Shown one piece after another: positions 24,445 through 34,166 of a DNA stretch of 64,000 nt. Origin of the DNA: Gaiellasilicea sp963763755 (GTDB lineage: Bacteria > Actinomycetota > Thermoleophilia > Gaiellales > Gaiellaceae); contig CAVXQE010000002.1 in assembly GCA_963763755.1 (NCBI GenBank), forward strand, positions 62,001-126,000, given 5' to 3'. A program made the translations under genes and the position numbers. The notes under the pieces are model-generated. The model was not told where the DNA came from. It saw only the letters and a program-made list of their open reading frames with translations, and did not search any database. Each line of letters opens with the position of its first letter. Position 1 is the stretch's first letter.

Positions 24445-25898
24445 TCAGTCGGCTTCGGCAGTCGCCGGGCCGCCGACCTCGCTGCCGTGCGCCTGCGGTG
24501 CCTCGACTCGCAGGAGTACTGCCGAAACCACCGCTGCGCCGACGACGAAGACAGCGCCGACCACGAACGCGAGGTGGTAGCCGCCGTTGAGCGCAGCGAG
24601 GGAGTCCTGACCCGACTCGATCAGGCTCCCAGTGTCGCGAGTCGGCGAGGCTGGCGAGGATCGCGAGACCGACCGCGCCGCCCATCATGAACGCGGTGTT
24701 GACGACGCCCGACGCGAGCCCGGCCTGGTCGGGTGCGACGCCGCTCATCGCGGCGAGCAGGATCGGGTTGAAGGCGATCCCGGCGCCGATGCCGATGGCG
24801 ATCGTTGCAGGGAGGATGTCGATCGCCCAGTTGCCGTCGACCGGCGTCCGCGCGAGCAGGAGGAGTGCCAGCACCATCAAGCTCAGCCCGGTGAGCAGCG
24901 GCGGCTTGATCCCGTAGCGCATCACGAGCCTGTCCGAGAGCAGGAGCGAGGAGGCTCCCCAGATGATCGTCCCCGGCAGGTAGGCCAGACCGACCTCGAG
25001 CGGCGTGTACTCGAGCACCAGCTGCAGGTAGAGCGCCGAGAAGAAGAAGTAGGAGAACATGCCGGCGGCCAGCAGCGCACCGGCGACGTTCGCCGTCGAG
25101 ACGTTGCGGTTGCGGAACAGGCTCAGCGGCACCAGCGGAGAGGAGACGCGCGCTTCGATCACGAGGAAGATCCCCAGGAGCGCGACCGCAGCTGCGAGCA
25201 GGCCGAGCGTCTGGCCGGAGCCCCAGCCCTTTTCGTTGCCGTTGACGATCGCGTAGACGGCGAGCATCAGCGAGGCGGTCACCGTGATCGCGCCGGCGTA
25301 GTCGACGCGGCCGGTGGCAGCAGGGCCGTGTGCGGCCGGGAGCAGCCGCAAGCGAGAGGACGTAGACCAGCACGCCGACCGGAATGTTGACGAGGAAGAT
25401 CCAGTGCCAGCTGAGCACGTCGGTGAGGATCCCGCCGGCGAGCACGCCGATCACGCCTCCGCCCGAGAGCACGAATCCGAAGACGCCCATCGCCTTCGCC
25501 CGGTCCGCCTGCTCGGTGAAGAGCGTCATCAGCAGCGAGAGCGCGACCGCCGAGACGATGGCGCCGCCGATCCCCTGCACCGCGCGAGCGGCGATGAGCA
25601 TCCCCTGCGAGCTCGCGAGCCCGCAGGCGAGCGAGGCGGCGGTGAAGATCGAGACGCCGATCAGGAACAAGCGCCGGTGACCGAAGAGATCGCCCAGCCG
25701 GCCGCCGAGCAGGAGGAAGCCGCCGAACGTCAGCAGGTAGGCGTTCACGACCCAGGCGAGCGACGTCTGGGAGAAGCCGAGGTCGTCGCGAATCGACGGC
25801 AGAGCGACGTTCACGATCGTGCCGTCGAGGACGATCATCAGATCTCCCAGGCACAACACGTACAGCGCCAACCAGCGATTGCGGCCATCCGTGGTCAT
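24445..25898 (-). CDS. MFS drug exporter, DHA2/EmrB-QacA type (frameshifted)
   Basis: Proton-driven efflux transporter with 14 predicted transmembrane helices. The N-terminal motif IVLDGTIVNVALPSIRDDLG and motif A GGRLGDLFGHRRLFLIG are characteristic. Motif C-like GGGVIGVLAGGILTD and NIPVG follow. Frame breaks occur near 25345 and 24645; the restored tail ends with EAD at TGA 24445-24447. Substrate cannot be inferred. It heads the MFS-MBL-mutY run on the minus strand. Confidence 0.85.
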
Positions 25899-25977
25899 CA
25901 GCGGGCTCCTTTCGTCTTCACCACTCTTCGGAAAGTTAGACCTGCCTGCTGCTCAGGACTCATCGGAACCGGCGGTG

Positions 25978-26431
25978 CTAATGGTGCGCGTGGACGACCG
26001 CGTGTCCGCGTCCGCGTGCGATCAGCCACCGGTTGGCCGGATAGGCGGCCACGCCCGCGACCAGGAGCGCGCCGGCAAGGCTGCCCCAGAAGAGAAGGTC
26101 CGAGAGCCCTGCCTCCATCGCGCCCGGGATCACGAGGATGATCGCGTTGTCGACGAGCTCCATGATCGTGATCGAGAGCGTGTCAGCCGCCAGCGCGACG
26201 GGAATCGCAGCCGCGAGCGTCATGCCCCCGCGCAGCAGAGGCAGCATCGTCAGGGAGTAGCCGAACAGGAACGCGAGCGACGATGGACAGCACGATCGTC
26301 TCGCGGTTACCCCAGTCGAGCGCCGTACCGATGATCATTCCGAGCACTTCGCCGATCGCGCAGCCGGTCAGGCAGTGCATCGTTGCGGAGAAGGCGACGC
26401 GGTTCAGCGATTGCTCGCTGTGATGCTCCAT
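25978..26431 (-). CDS. DUF4396 domain membrane protein (one frameshift)
   Basis: Small polytopic membrane protein with the DUF4396 signature HCLTGCAIGEVLGMIIGTAL near the N terminus and PGAMEAGLSDLLFWGSLAGA later. About four hydrophobic segments and a His-rich end (GHAVVHAHH). A break near 26282 splits it. The start overlaps the csoR stop (TGATG), so it is co-transcribed and probably copper-controlled. The paired Cys and terminal His residues suggest metal handling; that is inference, as the family has no assigned function. Confidence 0.75.
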
Positions 26432-26715
26432 CAGGCCTTGACGAGTCGGCCTACGGCTTCCATCAACTCGTCGAGCCGTTCCCCCTGCGTGTCGCCTTCG
26501 CTGCCGACGACGCAGTGGCGCACGTGGTCGTCCAGGAGCCTCAGCGCGACGCTCTCGGTCGCACTCTGCACCGCGCTGATCTGGGTCAGGACATCGATGC
26601 AGTAGCGGTCGTCCTCGACCATCCTGGCGATCCCCCGCACTTGCCCCTCGATCCGGGCCAGCCGCTTGAGGATCGCTGCCTTGTCCTCCGAATAGCCAGG
26701 TGGGTGCGAACTCAT
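26431..26715 (-). CDS. csoR: CsoR/RcnR-family copper-sensing repressor
   Basis: Four-helix dimer-of-dimers DNA-binding repressor. 94 residues with RLARIEGQVRGIARMVEDDR. The Cu(I) ligand set of CsoR is conserved with its spacing: Cys39 (YCIDVLTQ), His64 and Cys68 (DHVRHC). These correspond to C36/H61/C65 of the M. tuberculosis protein. Cu(I) binding releases the operator. The gene is divergent from a copper-efflux operon, with a palindromic site between them (26731-26747), so it probably represses both directions. Confidence 0.9.
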   Translation of the reverse strand: MSSHPPGYSEDKAAILKRLARIEGQVRGIARMVEDDRYCIDVLTQISAVQSATESVALRLLDDHVRHCVVGSEGDTQGERLDELMEAVGRLVKA

Positions 26716-26730
26716 GCGCTGAACTGTAAC

Positions 26731-26747
26731 ATACCCCTACCGGGTAT
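26731..26747. promoter_or_regulatory. CsoR-type operator
   Basis: ATACCC-CTACC-GGGTAT, a perfect 6-bp inverted repeat in the 47-base csoR/copZ intergenic region. It matches the GC-rich-centre, ATACCC/GGGTAT-flanked pseudo-palindrome known for CsoR boxes. It overlaps the only place where divergent promoters can lie. Confidence 0.8.
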
Positions 26748-26762
26748 CCAACAGGAGAGTGC

Positions 26763-26969
26763 GTGAGCGTGCTGGAGCTGAGCTACACCGTCGCGGGCAT
26801 GAGTTGCGCCCACTGCACCGTCGCCGTGACCGAGGAGATCGAACAGGTCAGCGGCGTCAGTGCGGTCGACGTCGATCTGGAGACCAAGCGCGTGGTCGTG
26901 CGAGGCGAGGGCGTCTCCGACGAGGCTGTGCGCGAGGCGATCCGCGAGGCGGGCTACGAGGCGGCGTGA
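26763..26969 (+). CDS. copZ: CopZ-like copper chaperone (HMA domain)
   Basis: 68 residues comprising a single heavy-metal-associated domain: VAGMSCAHCTVAVTEEIEQV (Cu(I)-binding CxxC at residues 14-17), VSAVDVDLETKRVVV and the terminal EAIREAGYEAA. It would carry Cu(I) to the P-type ATPase or CsoR. GTG 26763 lies 15 bases after the CsoR operator; the stop overlaps the next GTG. Confidence 0.9.
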   Translation: MSVLELSYTVAGMSCAHCTVAVTEEIEQVSGVSAVDVDLETKRVVVRGEGVSDEAVREAIREAGYEAA

Positions 26970-27793
26970 GCGAGCGTCGCGCCACACTCACACGCCTTGC
27001 TCTCTTCGCCGCCGGACTTGCGGTGCTCGCAGCCGCCGCTGCACTCGCGGGCCGTGCGAGCGGGATCGAGGTCGAGCAGGCGCCCGTGAAGGCGATGGCC
27101 CACGGCGGCGAGAGTGGCGGCGAGACCGCGAACGGGCTCTCCGACACTGCTTCGGGCTTCCGGTTCCGGCTCGACTCCGGTGCGTTGAACGCCGGCGCTC
27201 GCGGGCGGCTTGCCGTGACGCTCGAACGCGACGGGAAGCCGTTCACACGGCTCGACACCGGGCACGACGAGCCACCACTCCACCTGATCCTCGTCCGGCG
27301 CGACCTCGCCGGCTACGTTCACGTTCACCCCGTCCGCCGGGGCGACGGCTTCACGACCGGCGTCACGCTGCCGACCCCAGGTTTCTGGCGTGTGTACGCC
27401 GACTTCGAGGTGGACGGCAAGAAGATCGTGCTCGGACGCGACGTCTTCGTGCCCGGCGAGTTCACGCCACGGCGCCTCGCCGCGCCGCGGTCGGCGGCCA
27501 CCGTAGACGGCTACGACGTCCGGCTGCGCCGCGGCGCCGACCTGGCGTTCGAAATCAGCCGTGGCGGCCGTCCCGTCTCGCGGCTTCAGCCCTACCTGGG
27601 CGCAGACGGCCATCTGGTCGCGATCCGCGCCGATGATCTCGCCTACCTGCACGTCCACCCGCGCGAGGGATCGGAGCCCGGCACCATCACCTTCGAAGCC
27701 GACCTGTCCGAGCCCGGCCGCTACGCCCTCTTCCTCCAGTTCCGGCACGGCGGCAAGGTGCACACCGTGCCGTTCACCTTGGTGGCGACGTGA
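26966..27793 (+). CDS. Membrane-anchored extracytoplasmic protein with duplicated HVHP motifs
   Basis: 275 residues. An N-terminal signal anchor (about residues 9-30, LALFAAGLAVLAAAAALAG) precedes an exported region. A domain of about 90 residues is duplicated. Copy 1 has LILVRRDLAGYVHVHPVRRG then TLPTPGFWRVYADFEVDGKK. Copy 2 has LVAIRADDLAYLHVHPREGS then LSEPGRYALFLQFRHGGKVH. The paired (Y)xHVHP motifs plus a Met/His stretch (KAMAHGGES) suggest surface copper binding. It sits between copZ and copA with overlapping codons at both ends. I do not recognise a named family. Confidence 0.65.
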   Translation: MSERRATLTRLALFAAGLAVLAAAAALAGRASGIEVEQAPVKAMAHGGESGGETANGLSDTASGFRFRLDSGALNAGARGRLAVTLERDGKPFTRLDTGHDEPPLHLILVRRDLAGYVHVHPVRRGDGFTTGVTLPTPGFWRVYADFEVDGKKIVLGRDVFVPGEFTPRRLAAPRSAATVDGYDVRLRRGADLAFEISRGGRPVSRLQPYLGADGHLVAIRADDLAYLHVHPREGSEPGTITFEADLSEPGRYALFLQFRHGGKVHTVPFTLVAT

Positions 27794-30023
27794 GCGCGAC
27801 CCTGCCCGAGCGGCTCGAGCTCCCGATCGAAGGGATGACCTGCGCGTCCTGCGCGACGCGGATCGAGAAGCGGCTGAACAAGCTCGACGGGGTAGAGGCC
27901 ACTGTCAACTATGCGACCGAGAATGCCGCGGTCGACTTCGATCCTCTGCGCGTCTCGCCCGATGATCTGATCGACGCGATCGAGGCTGCCGGCTACCACG
28001 CGACGCTCGCGACGGCCGAGCCCGAGGAGGTGGACGACGATCCGACTGCGCCGCTGCGGCGGCGCCTGATCGTCTCGGCGCTGCTCTCGCTGCCGGTGCT
28101 GCTGCTGGCGATGATCGAGCCGCTGCAGTTCGACAACTGGCAGTGGCTCTCGCTCCAGCTCGCGACGCCCGTCGTGCTCTGGGGCGCCTGGCCGTTCCAC
28201 AAGGCGGCCTGGCTGAATCTCAAGCACGCGACGGCGACGATGGACACCCTGATCTCGCTCGGGACGCTCGCCGCGTGGGGCTGGTCGATCGTGGCGCTCT
28301 TCTTCCTCGATGCGGGCGATCCGAGCATGCGGATGCCCTTCGAGTTCTTCATCGGCCGCGGTGAGAGCGCGAGCCAGATCTATCTCGAGGTCGCGTCCGT
28401 GGTGACCGTCTTCATCCTTGCGGGGCGCTACTTCGAGGCCCGAGCCAAGAGGCGGGCCGGCGCCGCCCTCAAGGCGCTGCTGGAGCTGGGCGCGAAGGAG
28501 GCGAATGTCCTCGACGATCACGGAGTCGAGCGGCGCGTCCCCGCCGAGCAGCTTCTGGTCGGAGACAGGTTCGTCGTTCGTCCAGGCGAGAAGCTGCCGA
28601 CGGACGGCGTCGTCGAGGAAGGGCACTCCGCGATCGACAGGTCGCTGCTGACCGGGAGAGAGCGTGCCGGTCGAAGTCGCGCCCGGGGACGCGGTGATCG
28701 GCGCCACGGTCAACGTCGGCGGACGTCTCATCGTCCGCGCCACCAAGGTCGGCGCGGACACGGCCTTGGCCCAGATCGCACGGCTCGTCACCGAAGCGCA
28801 GTCCGGAAAGGCTTCCGCGCAGCGCCTTGCGGACCGGGTCTCCGGAGTGTTCGTCCCGATCGTGATCGCGATCGCGGTTGCGACGCTTGCCTTCTGGCTC
28901 GGCGCCGGGGCGGGTGCTGCGTTTGCGTTCTCGGCGGGAGTCGCCGTTCTGATCATTGCCTGCCCGTGCGCTCTCGGACTGGCGACGCCTACCGCTCTCC
29001 TCGTGGGCACGGGCCGCGGCGCCCAGCTCGGCATCCTGATCAGGGGGCCGGAGGTGCTCGAGTCGACTCGCCGGGTCGACACGATCCTGCTCGACAAGAC
29101 GGGAACGGTCACGACGGGGAAGATGGCGCTCGCAGATGTGATGCTTGCGCCGGGCGTCGACCGGCGTGAGGCGCTCCACCTCGTCGGCTCGCTCGAGCAC
29201 GCGTCCGAGCATCCGGTCGCCCGCGCGATCGCCGCCGCGGCGGTTGCCGAAGGAGCCCTCTCGCAGCCGGAGAGCTTCAAGAACAGAGAGGGCTCGGCGT
29301 CGAGGGCGTGGTCGACGGCCACGCGCTGATCGCCGGTCGTCCCGTCGCTGCTCGAGGAGTGGGGTCTTCGAGCTTCCCAGGGCACTGGTCGACGCGCGGC
29401 GGCTCGCGGAAGCAGAGGGCAAGACAGCCGTCGCGGCCGGGTGGGACGGCTCGGCGAGGGCGCTGTTCATCGTCTCCGACCAGGTGAAGCCGACGAGCCG
29501 CGAAGCGATCGCACGGCTGCAGGCACTCGGCCTTCATCCCATCCTGCTGACGGGCGACAACGAGCCGACCGCCAGGACGGTCGCGAACGAGGTCGGGATC
29601 AGCGAAGTGATCGCCGAGGTGCTCCCGGGCGAGAAGGCCGATGTCGTCAAGCGCCTTCAGGCTGAAGGTCGCGTCGTGGCGATGGTCGGCGACGGCGTCA
29701 ACGATGCACCGGCGCTCGCGCAGGCAGACCTGGGACTCGCGATCGGGACCGGGACCGATGTCGCGATCGAGGCGAGCGACCTCACGCTGGTCACCGGCGA
29801 CCTCCGCACGGCGTCAGACGCGATTCGTCTCGCCCGCCGGACACTCGCGACGATCAAGGCCAACCTCTTCTGGGCCTTCGCCTACAACGTCGCCGCGATC
29901 CCACTGGCCGCGGCGGGGCTCCTCAATCCGCTGATCGCAGGCGGGGCGATGGCCCTCTCGAGCGTCTTCGTGGTCTCGAACTCGCTTCGGCTGCGCCGCT
30001 TCCGCGCTCAGCGGGACTCGTAG
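27790..30023 (+). CDS. copA: Copper-exporting P1B-type ATPase (frameshifted)
   Basis: Exports Cu(I) from the cytoplasm using ATP. N-terminal HMA domain with GMTCASCATRIEKRL, eight predicted transmembrane segments, and TGES phosphatase loop restored across a break near 28660. The ion-binding CPC is in IACPCALGLATPTALL, the phosphorylation site in LDKTGTVTTG, then SLEHASEHPVARA (HP motif) and the hinge MVGDGVNDAPALAQADLG. The final helices carry YNVAAIPLAA and MALSSVFVVSNSLRL. Further breaks lie near 29285, 29345 and 29370. The GTG start overlaps the preceding stop. Confidence 0.93.
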
Positions 30024-30033
30024 ACTCAGGAGC

Positions 30034-31038
30034 GTGGCCCGCACCCGCTTTGCCCCGAGCCCGACCGGCTCACTCCATCTCGGCAGCGCCCTGTCTGCGG
30101 TTGCAAACAGGCGCCGTGGTGACTGGTTCCTGCTTCGGATCGACGACACCGACCGCGCACGCGAGGTCGACGGCGCCGTCGAGGAGATCCTCGCCGACCT
30201 GGAGTGGATCGGTGTCACCTGGAACGACGGCCCGGTTCGGCAGAGCGAGCGAGCCGAACGGCATCGCGAAGCCGCCGCCGTGGTGGGGGAGCCCGACGCG
30301 GACGGCTCCATCCGCTTCGGGCGAACGACGCTCCTCCGCCCGGACGGCAGTCCGACGTATCACCTGGCGAGTGTCGTCGACGATCATGACTTCGAGATCA
30401 CGCACGTCATCCGCGGCGCCGACCACCGCGCGAACACCGAGCTCCAGCAGGGGCTTTCGCGCGCCCTCGGCTTCGAGCCGCCGGAGTACGTGCATCACGG
30501 CCTGCTGCTCGGCCCCGACGGGAAGAAGCTCTCGAAACGGGCCGGCGCGCCGACGCTCGCCGGCTACCGGGAAGCCGGCGTGCCCGCTGAGGCCGTGCGC
30601 GCCTATCTCGAGGAGCTCGGCGAGCCGGCGCACGACGTCCACCTCGACGAGCCGAGGATCCGTCGCCTCGCGACCGACGCGATCGGGTCGCTCAGCGACG
30701 AGGAGCTCGCGGCCCGCGCCGGCGCGCCGCCTCAGCTGGCACCGGCGCTGCGCGGAGCGCGCGATCTCGTCGAGGCACGTGCGATGGCTCAGACCATCCT
30801 GGAGCCGCAGCCGGTGACGCTGACGGAAGCTGCGCGCCCGACTCTGGAGCGGTTCGCGGAGCTGCGGGCAGACGGGCTCGACGGCAAGGACATCGTCCGT
30901 GAGCTGAAGGCGGTCGGCGGCGACCTGAAGGCCCTGCGGCTCGCGCTGACGGGCGTCGAGCGCGGTCCCGAGTTGTGGACGGTGATCGCGGCGCTGCCTC
31001 AGGAGGAGGCGCTGCGGAGGGTCGATGCGGCTCTATGA
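30034..31038 (+). CDS. gltX: Glutamyl-tRNA synthetase-like protein, unusually short
   Basis: Class I aminoacyl-tRNA synthetase fold: TRFAPSPTGSLHLGSALSAV with HIGH-type HLGS, LLRIDDTDR, VIRGADH and the KMSKS-type KKLSKRAG near residue 168. At 334 residues it is far below the 460-490 usual for GltX. The connective region between the ATP motifs is trimmed and only a reduced C-terminal helical part remains (LKALRLALTGVERGPELWTV). That C-terminal part resembles the anticodon-binding end of GluRS and is absent from GluQ-RS (about 300 residues). The frame is intact. Either a minimal GluRS or a tRNA-modifying relative. Confidence 0.75.
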   Translation: MARTRFAPSPTGSLHLGSALSAVANRRRGDWFLLRIDDTDRAREVDGAVEEILADLEWIGVTWNDGPVRQSERAERHREAAAVVGEPDADGSIRFGRTTLLRPDGSPTYHLASVVDDHDFEITHVIRGADHRANTELQQGLSRALGFEPPEYVHHGLLLGPDGKKLSKRAGAPTLAGYREAGVPAEAVRAYLEELGEPAHDVHLDEPRIRRLATDAIGSLSDEELAARAGAPPQLAPALRGARDLVEARAMAQTILEPQPVTLTEAARPTLERFAELRADGLDGKDIVRELKAVGGDLKALRLALTGVERGPELWTVIAALPQEEALRRVDAAL

Positions 31039-31729
31039 CGCCGCTGACCCTTGAAGACGCGGTGGCCGCAGGGGCGTTCGAACCTGACCTGAGTCTCTGG
31101 GACGCGTGGCGTCCCGAGCAGGTAGCTGCGCTGCTCGCTGACGTGCAGTCACCGTGGTACGTCGCCGCCGGCTGGGCGATCGACCTCTTCCTCGGTGAGG
31201 AGCGAAGAGTGCACGAGGATCTCGAGATCGCCGTGCCCCGCGAGCGGTTCTCCGAGATCGCCGAAGCGCTGGCGGGGTACGAGCTCTTCATCCCGGACGG
31301 TGACCTGACGGATCCCGGGCTCGTCTGGCCGTTTTCCCAGGCGCCGAGGGCACTCGACGCCCATCAGCAGACGTGGGTACGGGAGCCGGCGAGTGGGCGC
31401 TGGCGACTGGACGTCTTCCGTGAGCCTTCCGAGGGCGATACGTGGATCTACCGCCGCGACGAACGGATCAGGCTGCCGTACAGCCAGGTGATCGAGCGAA
31501 CCGACGACGGCATTCCGTACGCCCGGCCGGAGATCGTCCTGCTCTTCAAGGCCAAGCACTCCGACCGGCCGAAGGACGAGGCGGACCTCGCCGCGGTGCT
31601 GCCGAGCCTCGGGCCAGCCGCCGCAGGTGGCTCGCCGAGTCGCTTGCGCTCGTCCATCCCGGCCACCCGTGGCTGGAGCGAGTCCAGGACACTGCACAAT
31701 CGACTCGTGACAACGATGCGGCTCTATAG
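31035..31729 (+). CDS. Nucleotidyltransferase-fold protein (one frameshift)
   Basis: WYVAAGWAIDLFLGEERRVHEDLEIAV is the nucleotidyltransferase active-site region with a downstream acidic pair (HEDLEIAV). RWRLDVFREPSEGDTWIYRR and PYARPEIVLLFKAKHSDRPK, then DEADLAAVLPSL, resemble aminoglycoside-adenylyltransferase-like proteins of unknown function. An indel near 31605 shifts the tail; the restored end (RRRWLAESLALVHPGHPWLE) stops at TAG 31727-31729. It is coupled to gltX (ATGA) and overlaps cysS by 14 bases. No resistance role should be assumed from similarity alone. Confidence 0.62.
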
Positions 31730-32987
31730 CACTCTCGCCCGCGACCTAGTCGAACTGCCCGACGCGCCCGGGCCGATCGGGATGTACGTCTGCGGCCCGA
31801 CTGTCTACGCGCGAGCGCACATCGGCAACGCACGTCCGTACGTCATCGCGGCCTGGTACAAGCGCTGGCTGCGCGAGCGCGGGTACGACGTGACGCTCGT
31901 GCACAACATCACGGACGTCAACGACAAGATCTACGAGGCTGCGCCGGGGGCAAGCGCCGCGCGGGCGGACGAGGCGACGCGCTGGTACCTCGAGGACACC
32001 GGCCGCTTCGGCCTCGACGAGGTCGACCACTGGCCGAAGGTGACCGAGATGATGGACCCGATCATCCGGTTCATCGAGGAACTGGTCGAGCGGGGCTTCG
32101 CGTACGAGGTCGACGGCGATGTCTACTTCCGCGTCTCGCGCTGGCAGGAGTACGGGCGCCTCTCGGGCCAGAAGCCGGATCAGGTGGAGGAGCAGGAGCC
32201 GAACCCGCGCAAGGAAGATCCTCGCGACTTCGCTCTCTGGAAGGCGAACAAGCCGGACGAGGACACCTGGTGGGACTCGCCCTGGGGCCGTGGCCGGCCG
32301 GGCTGGCACATCGAGTGCTCGGCCATGGCGGCCGAGCTGCTCGGGCCGGTCTTCGAGATCCACGGCGGCGGGCTCGACCTCGTCTTCCCGCATCACGAGA
32401 ACGAGCTCGCTCAGTCGCGGGCGCGCGGTCACGAGTTCGCGAAGCTCTGGATGCACAACGGGATGCTCCGCTTCACGGGCGAGAAGATGTCGAAGTCGCT
32501 CGGCAACATCGAGACGATCCAGGAGGTGCTCGACGAGTGGGGTCGCGAGACGGTGCTCCTGTTCTTCCTGACGGCGCACTGGCGCAGCCCGATCGACTTC
32601 TCCGACGAGACGATGGCCGCCGCCCAGGCCCAGTGGCGCAGCTTCCAGCAGGCGGTCTATGAGAATCGGGATCCAGCGCCGGCGGTCGGATGGGAGGCGT
32701 TCGAGGCGGCGCTCGACGACGACTTCAACACGGCACAGGCTCTTGCGGTGCTCCACGAGTGGCGCGCGTCCAGCCAGCTCGAGCTTCTCCAGCGCGGACT
32801 CGAGGTCTTCGGGCTCGGCTTCGTGCCGGAACCGCCGCCGGAGGACGTTCAGGCACTCGTCGCAGCACGCGAGGCCGCGCGTGCCGCGAAGGACTTCGCG
32901 GCGTCGGACGAGCTGCGCGATCGGATTGCCGAGCTCGGTTGGGTCGTCCAGGACACGCCGACGGGCTCGGTTCTCGTTCCCAAGTGA
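31716..32987 (+). CDS. cysS: Cysteinyl-tRNA synthetase
   Basis: Charges tRNA-Cys. 423 residues. Zinc-binding Cys in GMYVCGPTVYARAHIGNARP (HIGH motif HIGN), the second zinc segment GWHIECSAMA with GGGLDLVFPHHENELAQS, and the KMSKS loop FTGEKMSKSLGN. The C-terminal helical domain has DDDFNTAQALAVLHEW and ASDELRDRIAELGWVVQDTP. ATG 31716 gives the usual MRLYST N terminus; a GTG three codons upstream is possible. The frame is intact. Confidence 0.96.
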   Translation: MRLYSTLARDLVELPDAPGPIGMYVCGPTVYARAHIGNARPYVIAAWYKRWLRERGYDVTLVHNITDVNDKIYEAAPGASAARADEATRWYLEDTGRFGLDEVDHWPKVTEMMDPIIRFIEELVERGFAYEVDGDVYFRVSRWQEYGRLSGQKPDQVEEQEPNPRKEDPRDFALWKANKPDEDTWWDSPWGRGRPGWHIECSAMAAELLGPVFEIHGGGLDLVFPHHENELAQSRARGHEFAKLWMHNGMLRFTGEKMSKSLGNIETIQEVLDEWGRETVLLFFLTAHWRSPIDFSDETMAAAQAQWRSFQQAVYENRDPAPAVGWEAFEAALDDDFNTAQALAVLHEWRASSQLELLQRGLEVFGLGFVPEPPPEDVQALVAAREAARAAKDFAASDELRDRIAELGWVVQDTPTGSVLVPK

Positions 32988-33692
32988 CCCGCGAGCTCAT
33001 TTACGGCCGCAGGCCGGTGCGGGAGGCGATTCGCGGCCCGCGGGAGGTGCTCGAGGTGTGGGCGACCGAGCGCGCGCTCAACTCCGAGCCCTGGCTACGC
33101 GACGTCCCGCGCGTCCACGTCAAGCCGGACCGCGAGATCGGCGAAGCGGCCGAGACGCGTGACCACCAGGGCGTGATCGCGTGGTGCGAGCCCTATCGCT
33201 ACGCCGATGCTCACGAGCTCGCGGCGGTCGAGCGCCCACTCCTCGGCCTGCCTCGATCAGGTCACGGATCCGCGCAACCTGGGCGCCGTGATCCGGAGCG
33301 CCGAAGGAGCGGGAGCGACGGGCGTCGTCGTGCCGGCGCACGGCTCCGCCCGTGTGACAGCCGCGGTCTGCCGTGCCTCCGCGGGTGCCGTCGAGCACTT
33401 GCCGGTGGCCGTCGTGCCGAATCTCGCCCGCTACCTGAACGAGATCAAGCGCGGCGACCTCTGGATCTACGCAGCGTCCGCCGAGGCCGAGCAGGACATG
33501 TGGAGCGCCGACCTCACCGGCGGCCTTGCGCTCGTCTTCGGCGCCGAGGGCAAGGGAGTGCGACCGCTCGTGCGCCGTGCGTGCGACGCGGCGGTCTCGA
33601 TCCCGCTCGCCGGGAACGTCGAGTCGCTCAACGTCAGCGTCGCCGCGGCGCTCCTCCTCTACGAGGCACGGCGGAGGCGAGGGGATGGCTGA
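32984..33692 (+). CDS. rlmB: 23S rRNA (guanosine-2'-O-)-methyltransferase RlmB (one frameshift)
   Basis: SPOUT-class methyltransferase for a guanosine in 23S rRNA domain V. N-terminal substrate-binding domain LIYGRRPVREAIRGPREVLE. After a break near 33240, the knot domain follows: DQVTDPRNLGAVIRSAEGAG (motif 1), LVFGAEGKGVRPLVRRACDA (motif 2) and SIPLAGNVESLNVSVAAALL (motif 3). The GTG start overlaps the cysS stop (GTGA), and the end overlaps the NYN gene by eight bases. Confidence 0.92.
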
Positions 33693-34120
33693 GCCCGACC
33701 CTCTACCTCTTCGACGGCTACAACCTGCTGCACGCAGGATCGTTCGCCGACCAGCGCGAGCTGACCGACGCGCTCGCCTCGTTCGTCGCCATGCACGGCG
33801 CGCGCGGGGTGGTCGTCTGGGACGGGGCCGGGACCGACGCTCAGATCGGGCCGCTCGCCGTTCGCTACGCACCGCAGGCGGACGCCGTGCTCGAGCGCCT
33901 CGCTGCCGAGCATCGGGCCACGGAAGAGGTCTGTCTCGTCTCGTCCGACTTCGCGGTGCGCGGCACCTCGGGGCAGGAGGTCCAGAAGCGATCCTCCCTC
34001 TCGTTCGTCGGCGACCTCGAGGCGCCGCGGCATTCCGAGTCGCACGGCTCCCGCCTCGGCGACTCGCTCGACGACGAGACGCGTGCCAGGCTCGAGCGGC
34101 TCCGCCGCGGCGACGGCTGA
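33685..34120 (+). CDS. NYN domain (YacP-like) RNase protein, frameshift at the start
   Basis: PIN-like NYN nuclease domain: LYLFDGYNLLHAG (first acidic residue), RGVVVWDGAGTD, CLVSSDFAVRGTSGQEVQ and a C-terminal helical tail. YacP-type proteins follow rlmB in many Gram-positive bacteria and resemble ribosome-associated RNases. ATG 33685 starts MAEP but one extra base near 33697 shifts it from the conserved part. About 144 residues after correction. It is coupled to rlmB through an eight-base overlap. Confidence 0.8.
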
Positions 34121-34125
34121 AGATA

Positions 34126-34139
34126 CGAACATACGTTCC
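34126..34139. promoter_or_regulatory. LexA (Gram-positive SOS) box candidate
   Basis: CGAACATACGTTCC fits the Gram-positive LexA/DinR consensus CGAACRNRYGTTYC at every position. It lies six bases after the NYN gene and 28 upstream of the -35 of the sigma-factor promoter. Confidence 0.55.
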
Positions 34140-34166
34140 TAGCAGAATCGGTCCATTGCAAAGCAC

